Assembly (NCBI GenBank): GCA_047615865.1
Contig: JBLHIB010000020.1
Coordinates: 1 to 39,447 of the forward strand
Source of the DNA: JADFAK01 sp047615865
GTDB taxonomy: Bacteria; Bacteroidota; Bacteroidia; Flavobacteriales_D; Sanyastnellaceae
Direction: 5' to 3'
Length of the DNA stretch: 39,447 nucleotides
The notes below the pieces were generated by a model, which made no database searches, had not been told where the DNA came from, and worked only from the letters and a program-made list of their open reading frames with translations. Below, in pieces: positions 15,422 through 23,447 of the stretch. Each line of letters starts with the position of its first letter. Position 1 is the first letter of the stretch. The position numbers were made by a program, and so were the translations under genes.

Positions 15422-16111
15422 CTATCGAAGCGAGCCACGCGCACGAAGTTGGTTGTAAAGCGCACCTAGTTTTAAACTGAAAACCAATTTATAAGTAGGT
15501 GCCGTAAATCTTTCGTCAATTCCTTTGTTATTTTTAAGCATAAGTCGGTAGCCAACACCTCCGCCAACACCAATAAAAGGGAGTGCCAAATACTCAAGAA
15601 TCATGGCAGGCTCATACAAAACGATCACCCCTTGGTCTCGCTTCACTTTGGCTCCAAATGGGTTTGTATATTGAAGTCGCGACATACCGACACCAAACTG
15701 TATCGGTATAGACATATCCCATTTATTCTTCTGGTAAAATGAATAGACAAAGTAGGGAGCAATGTATCTGAAAACAATATCGGCCTCAATAGGCGTATTT
15801 TCAATACCGTCGACAATTTCAGTTCTCATTGTGGTGTAAAGCCAATTGTAACCAACCCCAATGGCCACCGTCTTGCCAAATTCAATCCCAAATTTCACTC
15901 CCATGACAGAAGCATTATTTCCTGTGATAAATGAATTTCGCGAATCCAACTTAAACTGGATCTTAGGTTGTTGCTGAAAAGCAGTAGCGATGGAATCCAT
16001 GAGGCTGATCGTTTGCCCATGCATATTTATTGCGCACAAGGCAAATGCTAGGGCGAGATAGATTCGTATGCAGACTTTCCAATTCACAAGTGCAAAGTAA
16101 ACACCAAACAT
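15422..16111 (-). CDS. Outer-membrane beta-barrel-like protein, unknown function
   Basis: This 229-residue protein has a signal peptide: a short basic start, then IRIYLALAFALCAINMHGQ, with cleavage likely after Gly-Gln near residue 33. The mature part alternates hydrophobic and polar residues and is rich in Gly, Tyr and Phe (KFGIEFGKTVAIGVGYNWLY, FRYIAPYFVYSFYQ, IGVGGGVGYRL). It ends in LGALYNQLRARGSLR, and the overall pattern fits a small outer-membrane beta barrel. No specific family is recognised. It has its own promoter and lies 15 bp before ruvB, so it may lead the ruvB-queG transcript. Confidence 0.6.
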   Translation of the reverse strand: MFGVYFALVNWKVCIRIYLALAFALCAINMHGQTISLMDSIATAFQQQPKIQFKLDSRNSFITGNNASVMGVKFGIEFGKTVAIGVGYNWLYTTMRTEIVDGIENTPIEADIVFRYIAPYFVYSFYQKNKWDMSIPIQFGVGMSRLQYTNPFGAKVKRDQGVIVLYEPAMILEYLALPFIGVGGGVGYRLMLKNNKGIDERFTAPTYKLVFSLKLGALYNQLRARGSLR

Positions 16112-16133
16112 TCGTGCTTCATTGAGTGGCCTG

Positions 16134-16168
16134 CAAAATTATAAGACGTTGATTGTTGAGATGGCAAA
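16134..16168 (-). promoter_or_regulatory. Promoter of the beta-barrel-like gene
   Basis: The reverse strand has TTTG (16168-16165), a 23-bp spacer and TAATTTTG (16141-16134), matching the Bacteroidota pattern. The -7 box ends 22 bases before the ATG at 16111. Confidence 0.55.
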
Positions 16169-16284
16169 CGTTTGAGCCAAATATCTATCGACTGCAAAAG
16201 AGATGTTTTAATACTTGTGTTTCTAGGACCTCAGATGGCCGATAGAAATAGAGGAATAGCAAGACCAAAAAGGAGAGTAGGCGA

Positions 16285-16376
16285 AAGTGTTTAGAGGAAG
16301 AGCAAGTTTAGATCTCATGTTAATAAAATTCTTTTCCTAGTCGGCAAAACTCACTTATAACTTGCTCTAAACACTT
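16285..16376. repeat. Bulged inverted repeat pair in the 339-bp gap before ctaD end
   Basis: AAGTGTTTAGAG (16285-16296) plus CAAGTT (16303-16308) pair exactly with AACTTG (16359-16364) plus CTCTAAACACTT (16365-16376). The left arm carries six extra bases (GAAGAG) that look like a duplication of the adjoining AGAG. The 50-base centre has no ORF. The rest of the gap (16142-16450) holds only the promoter to its left and the ctaD terminator. Confidence 0.55.
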
Positions 16377-16397
16377 CCTTTAACTCTTTCTAAAATG

Positions 16398-16436
16398 AAA
16401 AAGGGCTGTCACAAATAAATTGTAACAGCCCTTTTT
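16398..16436 (-). terminator. Rho-independent terminator of the act-cta operon
   Basis: AAAAAGGGCTGT pairs with ACAGCCCTTTTT, and an inner ACAA/TTGT extension crosses one mismatch. The A-rich left arm makes a T tract on the reverse strand (CCCTTTTTC), 14 bp past the ctaD stop codon. The stem is nearly symmetrical, so it could also stop plus-strand transcription. Confidence 0.85.
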
Positions 16437-16450
16437 CAAGTTTTGTATTG

Positions 16451-18208
16451 CTAGTGCTCTTCTTCGCCAGGCAACAAAGGCACAGTTTGAGGAACAAAAT
16501 CTTCCTCATGAGCTGGATTGCTATAGTCATATGGCCAACGGTGGACAACAGGAAGAGCTCCAGGCCAGTTTCCGTGAACATGCTCTACAGGTGTAGTCCA
16601 TTCCAATGTATTTGACTTCCAAGGATTCTGAACAGCTCTTTGACCGCGGAAAACGCTATAGAAGAAATTGAACAAGAAGATGATTTGTGCTATACCACCG
16701 ACGATGGCAAAAACAGAAATTACAACGTTCAAGTCAATAGTCGCATTGAGGTATTCGAATTCACTATAAGCATAGTAACGACGAGGTGATCCATTCAATC
16801 CGATAAAGTGCATTGGAAAAAACACACCCATACCGCAAACCATGGTGACCCAAAAGTGGGCAAACCCCATCTTGGTATTCATCATACGGCCGAACATCTT
16901 TGGGAACCAGTGGTAGACACCGGCAAACATTCCAAAAATCGCGGACATACCCATTACAATGTGGAAGTGACCGACAACGAAGTACGTATCATGCACTTGA
17001 ACATCTAGGGCCGAATCTGCTAGGATAATTCCAGTAACACCACCAGTAATAAAAGTAGAAACCAAACCAATACTAAAAAGCATTGCTGGAGTCTGACGAA
17101 TGTTACCATGCCAAAGCGTTGTGATATAGTTGAAGGCTTTGACGGCAGAAGGAATAGCGATCAATAGAGTTGTAAATACAAATACGGCTCCTAAGAAAGG
17201 ATTCATTCCAGTCACAAACATGTGGTGCCCCCAAACGATAAAAGAGAGGAAACCAATAGCCATGATTGAACCAATCATCGCGCGGTAGCCAAAAATTGGC
17301 TTACGAGAGTTGGTTGAGATGACTTGTGAGCTAATACCCAAAGCAGGTAGAAGTACGATATATACCTCAGGGTGACCAAGGAACCAGAACAAGTGTTGGA
17401 ATAATATTGGGGAGCCTCCTGTTACGTCGAGTGCCTCTCCACCGATATAGATATCAGAAAGGTAGAACGCAGTTCCGAAGCTTCTGTCCATAATCAGTAA
17501 GACAACGGCTGAAACCAGAACAGGGAAAGACAATACACCTAAAACAGCAGTAATGAGAAAAGCCCAGATAGTCAGAGGCAGACGAGTCATCGTCAATCCC
17601 TTTGTACGCAAGTTGATAATGGTCACAACATAGTTCAAACCTCCTAGTAGAGAAGAAGCTACAAATAACACCATAGACACTAACCATAGAGTCATACCCA
17701 AACCAGAGCCAGCAATTGCTTGCGGCAACGCGCTCAAAGGCGGATAGATAGTCCAACCGGCAGAAGCAGCTCCATTCTCTACAAAGAGAGAAGTAAGCAT
17801 AATCACAGAGGATACAAAAAAGAACCAATACGACAGCATATTGAGAAACCCTGATGCCATGTCACGCGCACCAATCTGCAATGGAATTAGCAGGTTGGAA
17901 AAAGTACCTGATAGACCTCCAGTCAAAACAAAGAAGACCATGATGGTTCCGTGAATCGTAACAAGAGCTAGATAAGCTCCTCCTGACATAATGCCACCTG
18001 GTGCCCATTTGTCCCCTAGGAAGAAGTGAACAAAGCTATTTGGCTCACTTGGCCAACCCAATTGGATTCTAAACAGCATCGATAAAAGAACTGCAACAAC
18101 ACCCATAACAATTGCTGTTACGAGAAATTGCTTAGAAATCATTTTATGATCCTGACTGAATATGTACTTCGAAACGAAGCTTTCTTCGTGATGTCCGTGA
18201 TCTGCCAT
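16451..18208 (-). CDS. ctaD: Cytochrome c oxidase subunit I (aa3-type)
   Basis: This is the catalytic core of the terminal oxidase, reducing O2 to water and pumping protons. At 585 residues all metal ligands are seen: H86 (TIHGTIM) and H416 for low-spin heme a, H414 (GHFHI) for heme a3, and H279 with H328/H329 for CuB. The HPEVY motif (279-283) includes the Glu281 proton gate and the Tyr283 cross-linked to His279. Twelve membrane helices are predicted. It is last in the act operon, 24 bp after ctaC. Subunit III is not encoded in the window. In known relatives this oxidase forms a supercomplex with Alternative Complex III, which the gene order supports. Confidence 0.97.
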   Translation of the reverse strand: MADHGHHEESFVSKYIFSQDHKMISKQFLVTAIVMGVVAVLLSMLFRIQLGWPSEPNSFVHFFLGDKWAPGGIMSGGAYLALVTIHGTIMVFFVLTGGLSGTFSNLLIPLQIGARDMASGFLNMLSYWFFFVSSVIMLTSLFVENGAASAGWTIYPPLSALPQAIAGSGLGMTLWLVSMVLFVASSLLGGLNYVVTIINLRTKGLTMTRLPLTIWAFLITAVLGVLSFPVLVSAVVLLIMDRSFGTAFYLSDIYIGGEALDVTGGSPILFQHLFWFLGHPEVYIVLLPALGISSQVISTNSRKPIFGYRAMIGSIMAIGFLSFIVWGHHMFVTGMNPFLGAVFVFTTLLIAIPSAVKAFNYITTLWHGNIRQTPAMLFSIGLVSTFITGGVTGIILADSALDVQVHDTYFVVGHFHIVMGMSAIFGMFAGVYHWFPKMFGRMMNTKMGFAHFWVTMVCGMGVFFPMHFIGLNGSPRRYYAYSEFEYLNATIDLNVVISVFAIVGGIAQIIFLFNFFYSVFRGQRAVQNPWKSNTLEWTTPVEHVHGNWPGALPVVHRWPYDYSNPAHEEDFVPQTVPLLPGEEEH

Positions 18209-18232
18209 TTTTAATGGATTTTAATAGGGATA

Positions 18233-19495
18233 TTAATCCTCGTTGGTAATTACTTCCGCGGTTACATTTTCCGCTACTACTTCCTCGTTTGCCTCATCAG
18301 TGGCTTCGTCTTCGACAGCCGGATCTTCACTCGCTACAAAAGTAGGTTGTGTAGCCAACCAAGCTTCATATTCTGCTTGAGACTCAACAATGACCGGGAT
18401 CTTCATGTTGTAGTGACTAACACCACAAATCTTATTGCAAAGCAATAGATAATCGAAATCGGGATCATCCAACTTCTCACGCATTTCTGCTGTAGTGATC
18501 GTTGGAGTCATTTTAAATCGAGTAGGTATTCCAGGAACCGTGTTCATCTGTGCACGGAAATGAGGTAGGTAAGCTGAGTGAATAACATCTTTCGATCTGA
18601 AATTCAATTCAACTTCAACACCAACAGGAAGGTGCAACTCAGCAGGACTAGCAATGATATCATCCGCGCCAGCTGCCCACGCATTTACACCGCGAACTTC
18701 ATAGTTCCTGATGTCAAGAATTCTTTGCTTGAGTCTTTCTAGACGAAAGATCTTGTCTTCAATAGCCTCAACCGCAGATTCTGGAAGAAGCGCTAGTTTA
18801 CTAGCTGAATCAATTTTCTCTTTTTCTTTTACGATACGTCCATCAACTGTCTCCAATCTAGCAGGAACACTTTCTTCAGTAATAATACCAAGAAGGTTTT
18901 GTGTCGCAGGATCGATCATATTGACATTCACAGCTCCAAGAACATTGTCTTGCCCTGGATAGCGAACGTACCATTTAAATTGCTCCGATGTAACTTCAAC
19001 TTTAATTGCAGCTTCAGAAGCATTACCTGTCATTTCATTCCACGTTCTCAACCCGTAAATAATAAGGAAGGCGAGCACAATAGAAGGAATAATTGTCCAG
19101 ATAAGCTCAAGACGGTTATCGTGCGGAAAGAACTTAGCAACACGGTCCTTTCTGTAGTAGTACTTCGCTGAAAAGAAGAAAAGAAGTCCATTCATAGAGA
19201 AGAAGACGATAGTCACGAACCAAAGGTTCACGTTCATGAGCATGTCGAGTGCTACCCCGTGCTCTGAGGCTGACTCAGGAAGGGTATTTGTGTACTTCAC
19301 CATCAAGTACAAACTTGCACCGAAGAAAACGATCATCCATAAGATCCAAAGGAAAGCATTCATCCTATTGTCTGCGTACGAAATATCTTCCTCTCTGGTT
19401 TTACGAAGTTCACGTGTATGTTCATACACCTTGGCTAATTGGGATAGTGCTACTATTCCCAAAATCACTACCAGTATAATTAGAAGCTTCATCAT
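18233..19495 (-). CDS. ctaC: Cytochrome c oxidase subunit II (CuA subunit)
   Basis: It accepts electrons from cytochrome c through the binuclear CuA centre. The site is complete: His in VIHSAYLPHFRAQM, then C353-NKI-C357-GVS-H361-YN-M364. The acidic residue usual two places after the first Cys is Lys here, as I recall for other Bacteroidota. At 420 residues it is longer than the common 250-300. An extra N-terminal membrane helix (1-19) precedes the normal pair, and a charged helical insertion of about 75 residues sits between early cupredoxin strands (LETVDGRIVKEKEKIDSASK onwards). The C-terminal tail is very acidic. It lies 39 bp after actF and 24 bp before ctaD. Confidence 0.95.
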   Translation of the reverse strand: MMKLLIILVVILGIVALSQLAKVYEHTRELRKTREEDISYADNRMNAFLWILWMIVFFGASLYLMVKYTNTLPESASEHGVALDMLMNVNLWFVTIVFFSMNGLLFFFSAKYYYRKDRVAKFFPHDNRLELIWTIIPSIVLAFLIIYGLRTWNEMTGNASEAAIKVEVTSEQFKWYVRYPGQDNVLGAVNVNMIDPATQNLLGIITEESVPARLETVDGRIVKEKEKIDSASKLALLPESAVEAIEDKIFRLERLKQRILDIRNYEVRGVNAWAAGADDIIASPAELHLPVGVEVELNFRSKDVIHSAYLPHFRAQMNTVPGIPTRFKMTPTITTAEMREKLDDPDFDYLLLCNKICGVSHYNMKIPVIVESQAEYEAWLATQPTFVASEDPAVEDEATDEANEEVVAENVTAEVITNED

Positions 19496-19534
19496 GGCTT
19501 GCCTATTCTTTTAGTTCTTTCCTTAGTCTTGTTA

Positions 19535-20761
19535 TTATATCTCGTGATGTTCACTCTCGTCAAGGAACGGATGCTTGGCAGGAACGAGTGGCGCTTTCGA
19601 AAGTGCCTTCATTACTACTAGCAAAAAGAGTCCGAAGAAACCGGCGAACATACCCCACTCCCAAAACTCGATACCATGGTATTGCTCCATGTGAATGGTT
19701 CCAGGAATCACCAACAGATAAACGTCTACAAAGTGAGCGCAGAAAATCAAGAATCCAACTCCTACAATGAGGTTAGAGTTTCTCTTTGCATCACGTGCGA
19801 TCAAAATATAGAACGGAAGTGCAAAGTTGGTTATGAACATCATCACCAATGGGAACAAGTATGGACTAAGGCCTCCATGTCCGTCAAAGAAACGAGTGGT
19901 ATAATACTGAACCTCCTCAGGAATATTTGAATACCAAATCAACATAAACTGGCAAAACCATAGGTAAGCCCAGAGCATGCTAATCGCGAACATCCACTTT
20001 GTTAAATCGTGAACGTGAGAATCGTTGATGTGTGGCAAGTGGCCTCTCTTTCTCAACCATAGAGTAAGGATCGTTGCGAAGATCATGCAAGTGACCCACA
20101 TTCCAGAGAATACGTACCAGCCATACATTGTACTAAACCAGTGTGTGTCAATTGACATCAACCAATCCCAAGCAAGGGTAGAAGAGAAAACTGCAAAGCA
20201 CACCAAGAAAACAGCACTACGCTTGTATTGTATAACGTGAAGCTCTGTTCCTCCCACTTGATCCTCAAGAAGAGACTTCTTTCTAAACCAATTGGCGAAC
20301 CAGATAAATAGTCCAACGTAGATAATCGTTCTTGACCAAAAGAAAACATCTGAGAAGTATGCTCCTTTGTTGGCTATGATTTTATCATAATTATCACCCT
20401 CAACATAGAGAGACTGATCCATCCAATGCCACGTGTGGTGCATACCTAATCGACCTGCTACTAGCAATAGCAAAACGAAGATCAATCCAATAGGAAGGTA
20501 GGCGAACATCGCCTCAAAAATTCTTTTGAATTGAGCACTCCATCCTACCTCAGCGGCATACTGCAGTGCATAAAAGAACAATGCTCCAAGCGAAACGGCT
20601 ACAAAGTAGAATCCGTTTACAAGCATGTTTGACCACCATCTTTGATGATGTTCACCGTGTTCGCCGTCACCTTGAAGGAAACCCCATACTAGGGCAATTA
20701 CCCCAATGGCCATTAGGACGAAACTTAAAGTCTTTACTTTTCCGGGAATTACAAAATTCAT
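19535..20761 (-). CDS. actF: Alternative Complex III membrane subunit ActF
   Basis: ActF is an integral membrane subunit of the menaquinol:cytochrome c oxidoreductase, related to ActC/NrfD. The 408-residue sequence has about ten membrane helices, for example VKTLSFVLMAIGVIALVWGF at the N-terminus and MFAGFFGLFLLVVMKAL near the C-terminus. It has the family features FYALQYAAEVGWSAQFKRIFE, AGRLGMHHTWHWMD and LAWDWLMSIDTHWFSTMYGWY, whose buried His and Asp are candidates for proton movement. It sits between actE and ctaC, as in other Bacteroidota act operons. Confidence 0.93.
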   Translation of the reverse strand: MNFVIPGKVKTLSFVLMAIGVIALVWGFLQGDGEHGEHHQRWWSNMLVNGFYFVAVSLGALFFYALQYAAEVGWSAQFKRIFEAMFAYLPIGLIFVLLLLVAGRLGMHHTWHWMDQSLYVEGDNYDKIIANKGAYFSDVFFWSRTIIYVGLFIWFANWFRKKSLLEDQVGGTELHVIQYKRSAVFLVCFAVFSSTLAWDWLMSIDTHWFSTMYGWYVFSGMWVTCMIFATILTLWLRKRGHLPHINDSHVHDLTKWMFAISMLWAYLWFCQFMLIWYSNIPEEVQYYTTRFFDGHGGLSPYLFPLVMMFITNFALPFYILIARDAKRNSNLIVGVGFLIFCAHFVDVYLLVIPGTIHMEQYHGIEFWEWGMFAGFFGLFLLVVMKALSKAPLVPAKHPFLDESEHHEI

Positions 20762-20801
20762 TGCACCTGGTTATTATTGTTCGTTAATCTTGTCTTTATT
20801 C

Positions 20802-21509
20802 TTAGTGAGCAGCTGGAGTATGAACTTCTTGAAGAACTTCTTCCACTACTTCGGCAACTGCTTCCATTTGGGTCACAGTCTCACTAATCTCTAACATCTT
20901 GCCGCCATTCTGTAGAACCTTCACATACTCAACAACTTCCCAGCGCTCCCTAGAGGTAAGCTGACTAGCATGAGAGCCCATGAGGCCTTTACCGAATGTC
21001 AATGTGTGATACATTTTTCCTTCTGGAAGCTCAGCCAATTTCCCATCATAGGCAGGAATACCTAGAATGAATCCATTGGTTGAGATCTTACCATCTCCAC
21101 CACCTTTCTCGCCATGACAGTGAATACACATATGGCTATAAATCTCTTCTCCCTTGTCCACATTCTCTTGAGTGTGCATCAAAGGTGATCGATTTACTGC
21201 AGCAGCTTCATAACCTTCCGTTGTATTCGGATAGCTATAAGGCAGTGCGTACATCAGGTTATCCTGCGAGCCGTACGGAATAGTTCCAGCGACAGGTTTA
21301 CGCGCTGAAAGATGATTTCGCTGACTTACCGCAAGCGAATCAGAAAAATTGTACGGGTCCATACCATAGTCAACATATGCTTCAACTGCTGGCGAACGAT
21401 ACATGTCAGGCATAAACTCTATACCTGGACTATTCTCATCCACTGTGCAGGAAGCCAACATCATTGATGCCGCCGCTACGATAAATAAATTTGTTCTTCT
21501 CTTGTTCAT
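20802..21509 (-). CDS. actE: Alternative Complex III monoheme cytochrome c ActE
   Basis: ActE is the monoheme c-type lipoprotein of Alternative Complex III. The signal sequence ends in a lipobox LASC, with Cys21 as the lipidated residue. The heme site is C128-IH-C131-H132, and Met177 in GKGLMGSHASQL is the likely sixth ligand. The 235-residue protein ends in an acidic, helical tail (TVTQMEAVAEVVEEVLQEVH). Its place between actD and actF is standard. It should receive electrons from ActA or pass them to the oxidase at the outer face of the inner membrane. Confidence 0.94.
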   Translation of the reverse strand: MNKRRTNLFIVAAASMMLASCTVDENSPGIEFMPDMYRSPAVEAYVDYGMDPYNFSDSLAVSQRNHLSARKPVAGTIPYGSQDNLMYALPYSYPNTTEGYEAAAVNRSPLMHTQENVDKGEEIYSHMCIHCHGEKGGGDGKISTNGFILGIPAYDGKLAELPEGKMYHTLTFGKGLMGSHASQLTSRERWEVVEYVKVLQNGGKMLEISETVTQMEAVAEVVEEVLQEVHTPAAH

Positions 21510-21518
21510 GAGAATAGC

Positions 21519-22055
21519 TTATACAAGTTCTTTAATGCTCAATTCCATCAAATCCGTTTCTTTCAAAGCCGATTCAAGATCCTCAACACTTTGGTCGTGA
21601 TTTTGAGAAGCGGCAATTTCAATAACGAATTTATCATCGGTGGTGCGCGGATCTGGATTGCATGCATGCATTCCAGGAAGCGTTTTATTTCTAATCATAT
21701 AAGTAATCGCCATACCATGCGCTGCACAGAACACCGAGAACTCAAATGTTATTGGCACAAATGCCGGAAGATTCTCAATCAATGAGAAAGAAGGCTTTCC
21801 ACCAATATTCATTGGCCAGTCTTGGATCATGAAATACCACATTCCGAGCAAAGCCAATGTTGTTCCTCCAGTTGCAAACATAAATGCAGCAACTGCCAAT
21901 CGCGTTCTCTTTACTCCAATAATTGGATCAAGACCATGAATTGGAAAAGGAGAAAAAACGTCCTTAACTCGAATACCTTTATGCACCAGCTCTTTGGCTG
22001 CAACGAGGAGCTTTTGCTCATCGTCGTACATCGCATGAATTAATTTTTCCGCCAT
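21519..22055 (-). CDS. actD: Alternative Complex III subunit ActD (DUF3341)
   Basis: This 178-residue DUF3341 protein has a small cytosolic alpha/beta part (MAEKLIHAMYDDEQKLLVAAK; KGIRVKDVFSPFPIHGLDP). A membrane hairpin follows (AAFMFATGGTTLALLGMWYF and FVPITFEFSVFCAAHGMAITYMI), then a short acidic tail containing the cytosolic strand DDKFVIEIA. It has no cofactor motif and is thought to be structural. It lies 4 bp after actC and 9 bp before actE, so translation is probably coupled. Confidence 0.93.
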   Translation of the reverse strand: MAEKLIHAMYDDEQKLLVAAKELVHKGIRVKDVFSPFPIHGLDPIIGVKRTRLAVAAFMFATGGTTLALLGMWYFMIQDWPMNIGGKPSFSLIENLPAFVPITFEFSVFCAAHGMAITYMIRNKTLPGMHACNPDPRTTDDKFVIEIAASQNHDQSVEDLESALKETDLMELSIKELV

Positions 22056-22059
22056 AATC

Positions 22060-23436
22060 TTAGTGTTCTGACTCTGATTTATAAGATTCTCCAGAGCTCT
22101 TCAAAATAGTCTTCAACTCGTTCAAAGCCAACACTGGGAAGAACCTAGCAAATAGCAAGAATAAGGTCAAGAAGATTCCTATTGTTCCAACAAAGACTCC
22201 GATATCAATAAAAGACGCGTGAAACTCTCCCCAAGAAGAAGGGTTGTAATCACGATGAAGTGAAGTCACAATAATTACATAACGCTCAAACCACATTCCA
22301 ATGTTTACGAAAATGGTAAGTACGAAAGTAAACGTCAAGCTTCTTCTCAATTTCTTAAACCACATCAATTGTGGGCTAATCACATTGCACGTCATCATAA
22401 TCCAATATGCCCAAGAATAAGGTCCTGAAAAACGATTGATGAAAGCGTATGACTCGTACTCTACACCACTATACCAAGACATGAAGAGTTCAGTGAGATA
22501 AGCTACTCCAACGATCGATCCAGTAACGATGATTACAATATTCATGTACTCAACGTGCTTCACGTGAACGTAGGCCTCAAGCTTCATGGTCTTACGCATG
22601 ATCAACATCAAAGTAAGTACCATCGCAAATCCTGAGAATACCGCACCCGAAACAAAGTAAGGCGGGAAGATGGTTGTGTGCCAACCAGGGATTACCGAGG
22701 TAGCAAAGTCCATAGATACAATTGAGTGCACCGAGAATACAAGTGGAGTTGCAATTCCTGCAAGCACCAAGGATACCTCCTCAAAACGTGTCCAGTTTTT
22801 TGCTCGACCAGACCATCCAAAAGCAAGGATGCTGTATACCTTCTTTGGCAATGGCTTAATCATTCTGTCACGAATGGTAGCAAAATCTGGAATTAAACCA
22901 ATGTACCAGAACACCAACGAAACAGAGAAATACGTTGATATCGCGAATACATCCCACAAAAGTGGCGAGTTAAAGTTCACCCAAAGTGAACCAAATTGGT
23001 TCGGCAATGGGAAAACCCAGTAACCAACCCAAATCCGCCCCATGTGGATCCCAGGGAACATCGCTGCCATGATTACAGCGAAGATGGTCATCGCCTCGGC
23101 AGATCTGTTAATTGCCATTCTCCATTTCTGACGAAATAGGAGAAGTACAGCTGAGATCAAGGTACCGGCGTGACCGATTCCTACCCACCATACGAAGTTG
23201 GTAATATCCCAAGCCCAACCTACGGTCTTGTTCAATCCCCAAACACCAATTCCAGTGCCGATCAAGTACAGGATACATCCAATACCATAAAGGCTAATCA
23301 GTCCGGTAATGCTGATCAATATTTTCCAGCCCATGGGTGCAGGACCTTCAATGGGACCAACTATATCGTTGGTTATATCATTGTAAGTCTTGTGCCCTAA
23401 AATGAGCGGCTCTCTGATCGCTGCTTCTTTGTGCAT
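22060..23436 (-). CDS. actC: Alternative Complex III quinol-binding membrane subunit ActC (NrfD/PsrC family)
   Basis: ActC is the main membrane subunit, carrying the quinol site next to the iron-sulfur domain of ActB. The 458-residue protein has about ten helices. Family sequences include VGIGHAGTLISAVLLLFRQKW with a conserved His, PLPNQFGSLWVNFNSPLLWD, and SIVSMDFATSVIPGWHTTIF preceding PPYFVSGAVFSGFAMV, which form the quinol pocket in known structures. It lies 11 bp from actB and 4 bp from actD. Confidence 0.95.
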   Translation of the reverse strand: MHKEAAIREPLILGHKTYNDITNDIVGPIEGPAPMGWKILISITGLISLYGIGCILYLIGTGIGVWGLNKTVGWAWDITNFVWWVGIGHAGTLISAVLLLFRQKWRMAINRSAEAMTIFAVIMAAMFPGIHMGRIWVGYWVFPLPNQFGSLWVNFNSPLLWDVFAISTYFSVSLVFWYIGLIPDFATIRDRMIKPLPKKVYSILAFGWSGRAKNWTRFEEVSLVLAGIATPLVFSVHSIVSMDFATSVIPGWHTTIFPPYFVSGAVFSGFAMVLTLMLIMRKTMKLEAYVHVKHVEYMNIVIIVTGSIVGVAYLTELFMSWYSGVEYESYAFINRFSGPYSWAYWIMMTCNVISPQLMWFKKLRRSLTFTFVLTIFVNIGMWFERYVIIVTSLHRDYNPSSWGEFHASFIDIGVFVGTIGIFLTLFLLFARFFPVLALNELKTILKSSGESYKSESEH

Positions 23437-23447
23437 GTGAACTCGTT

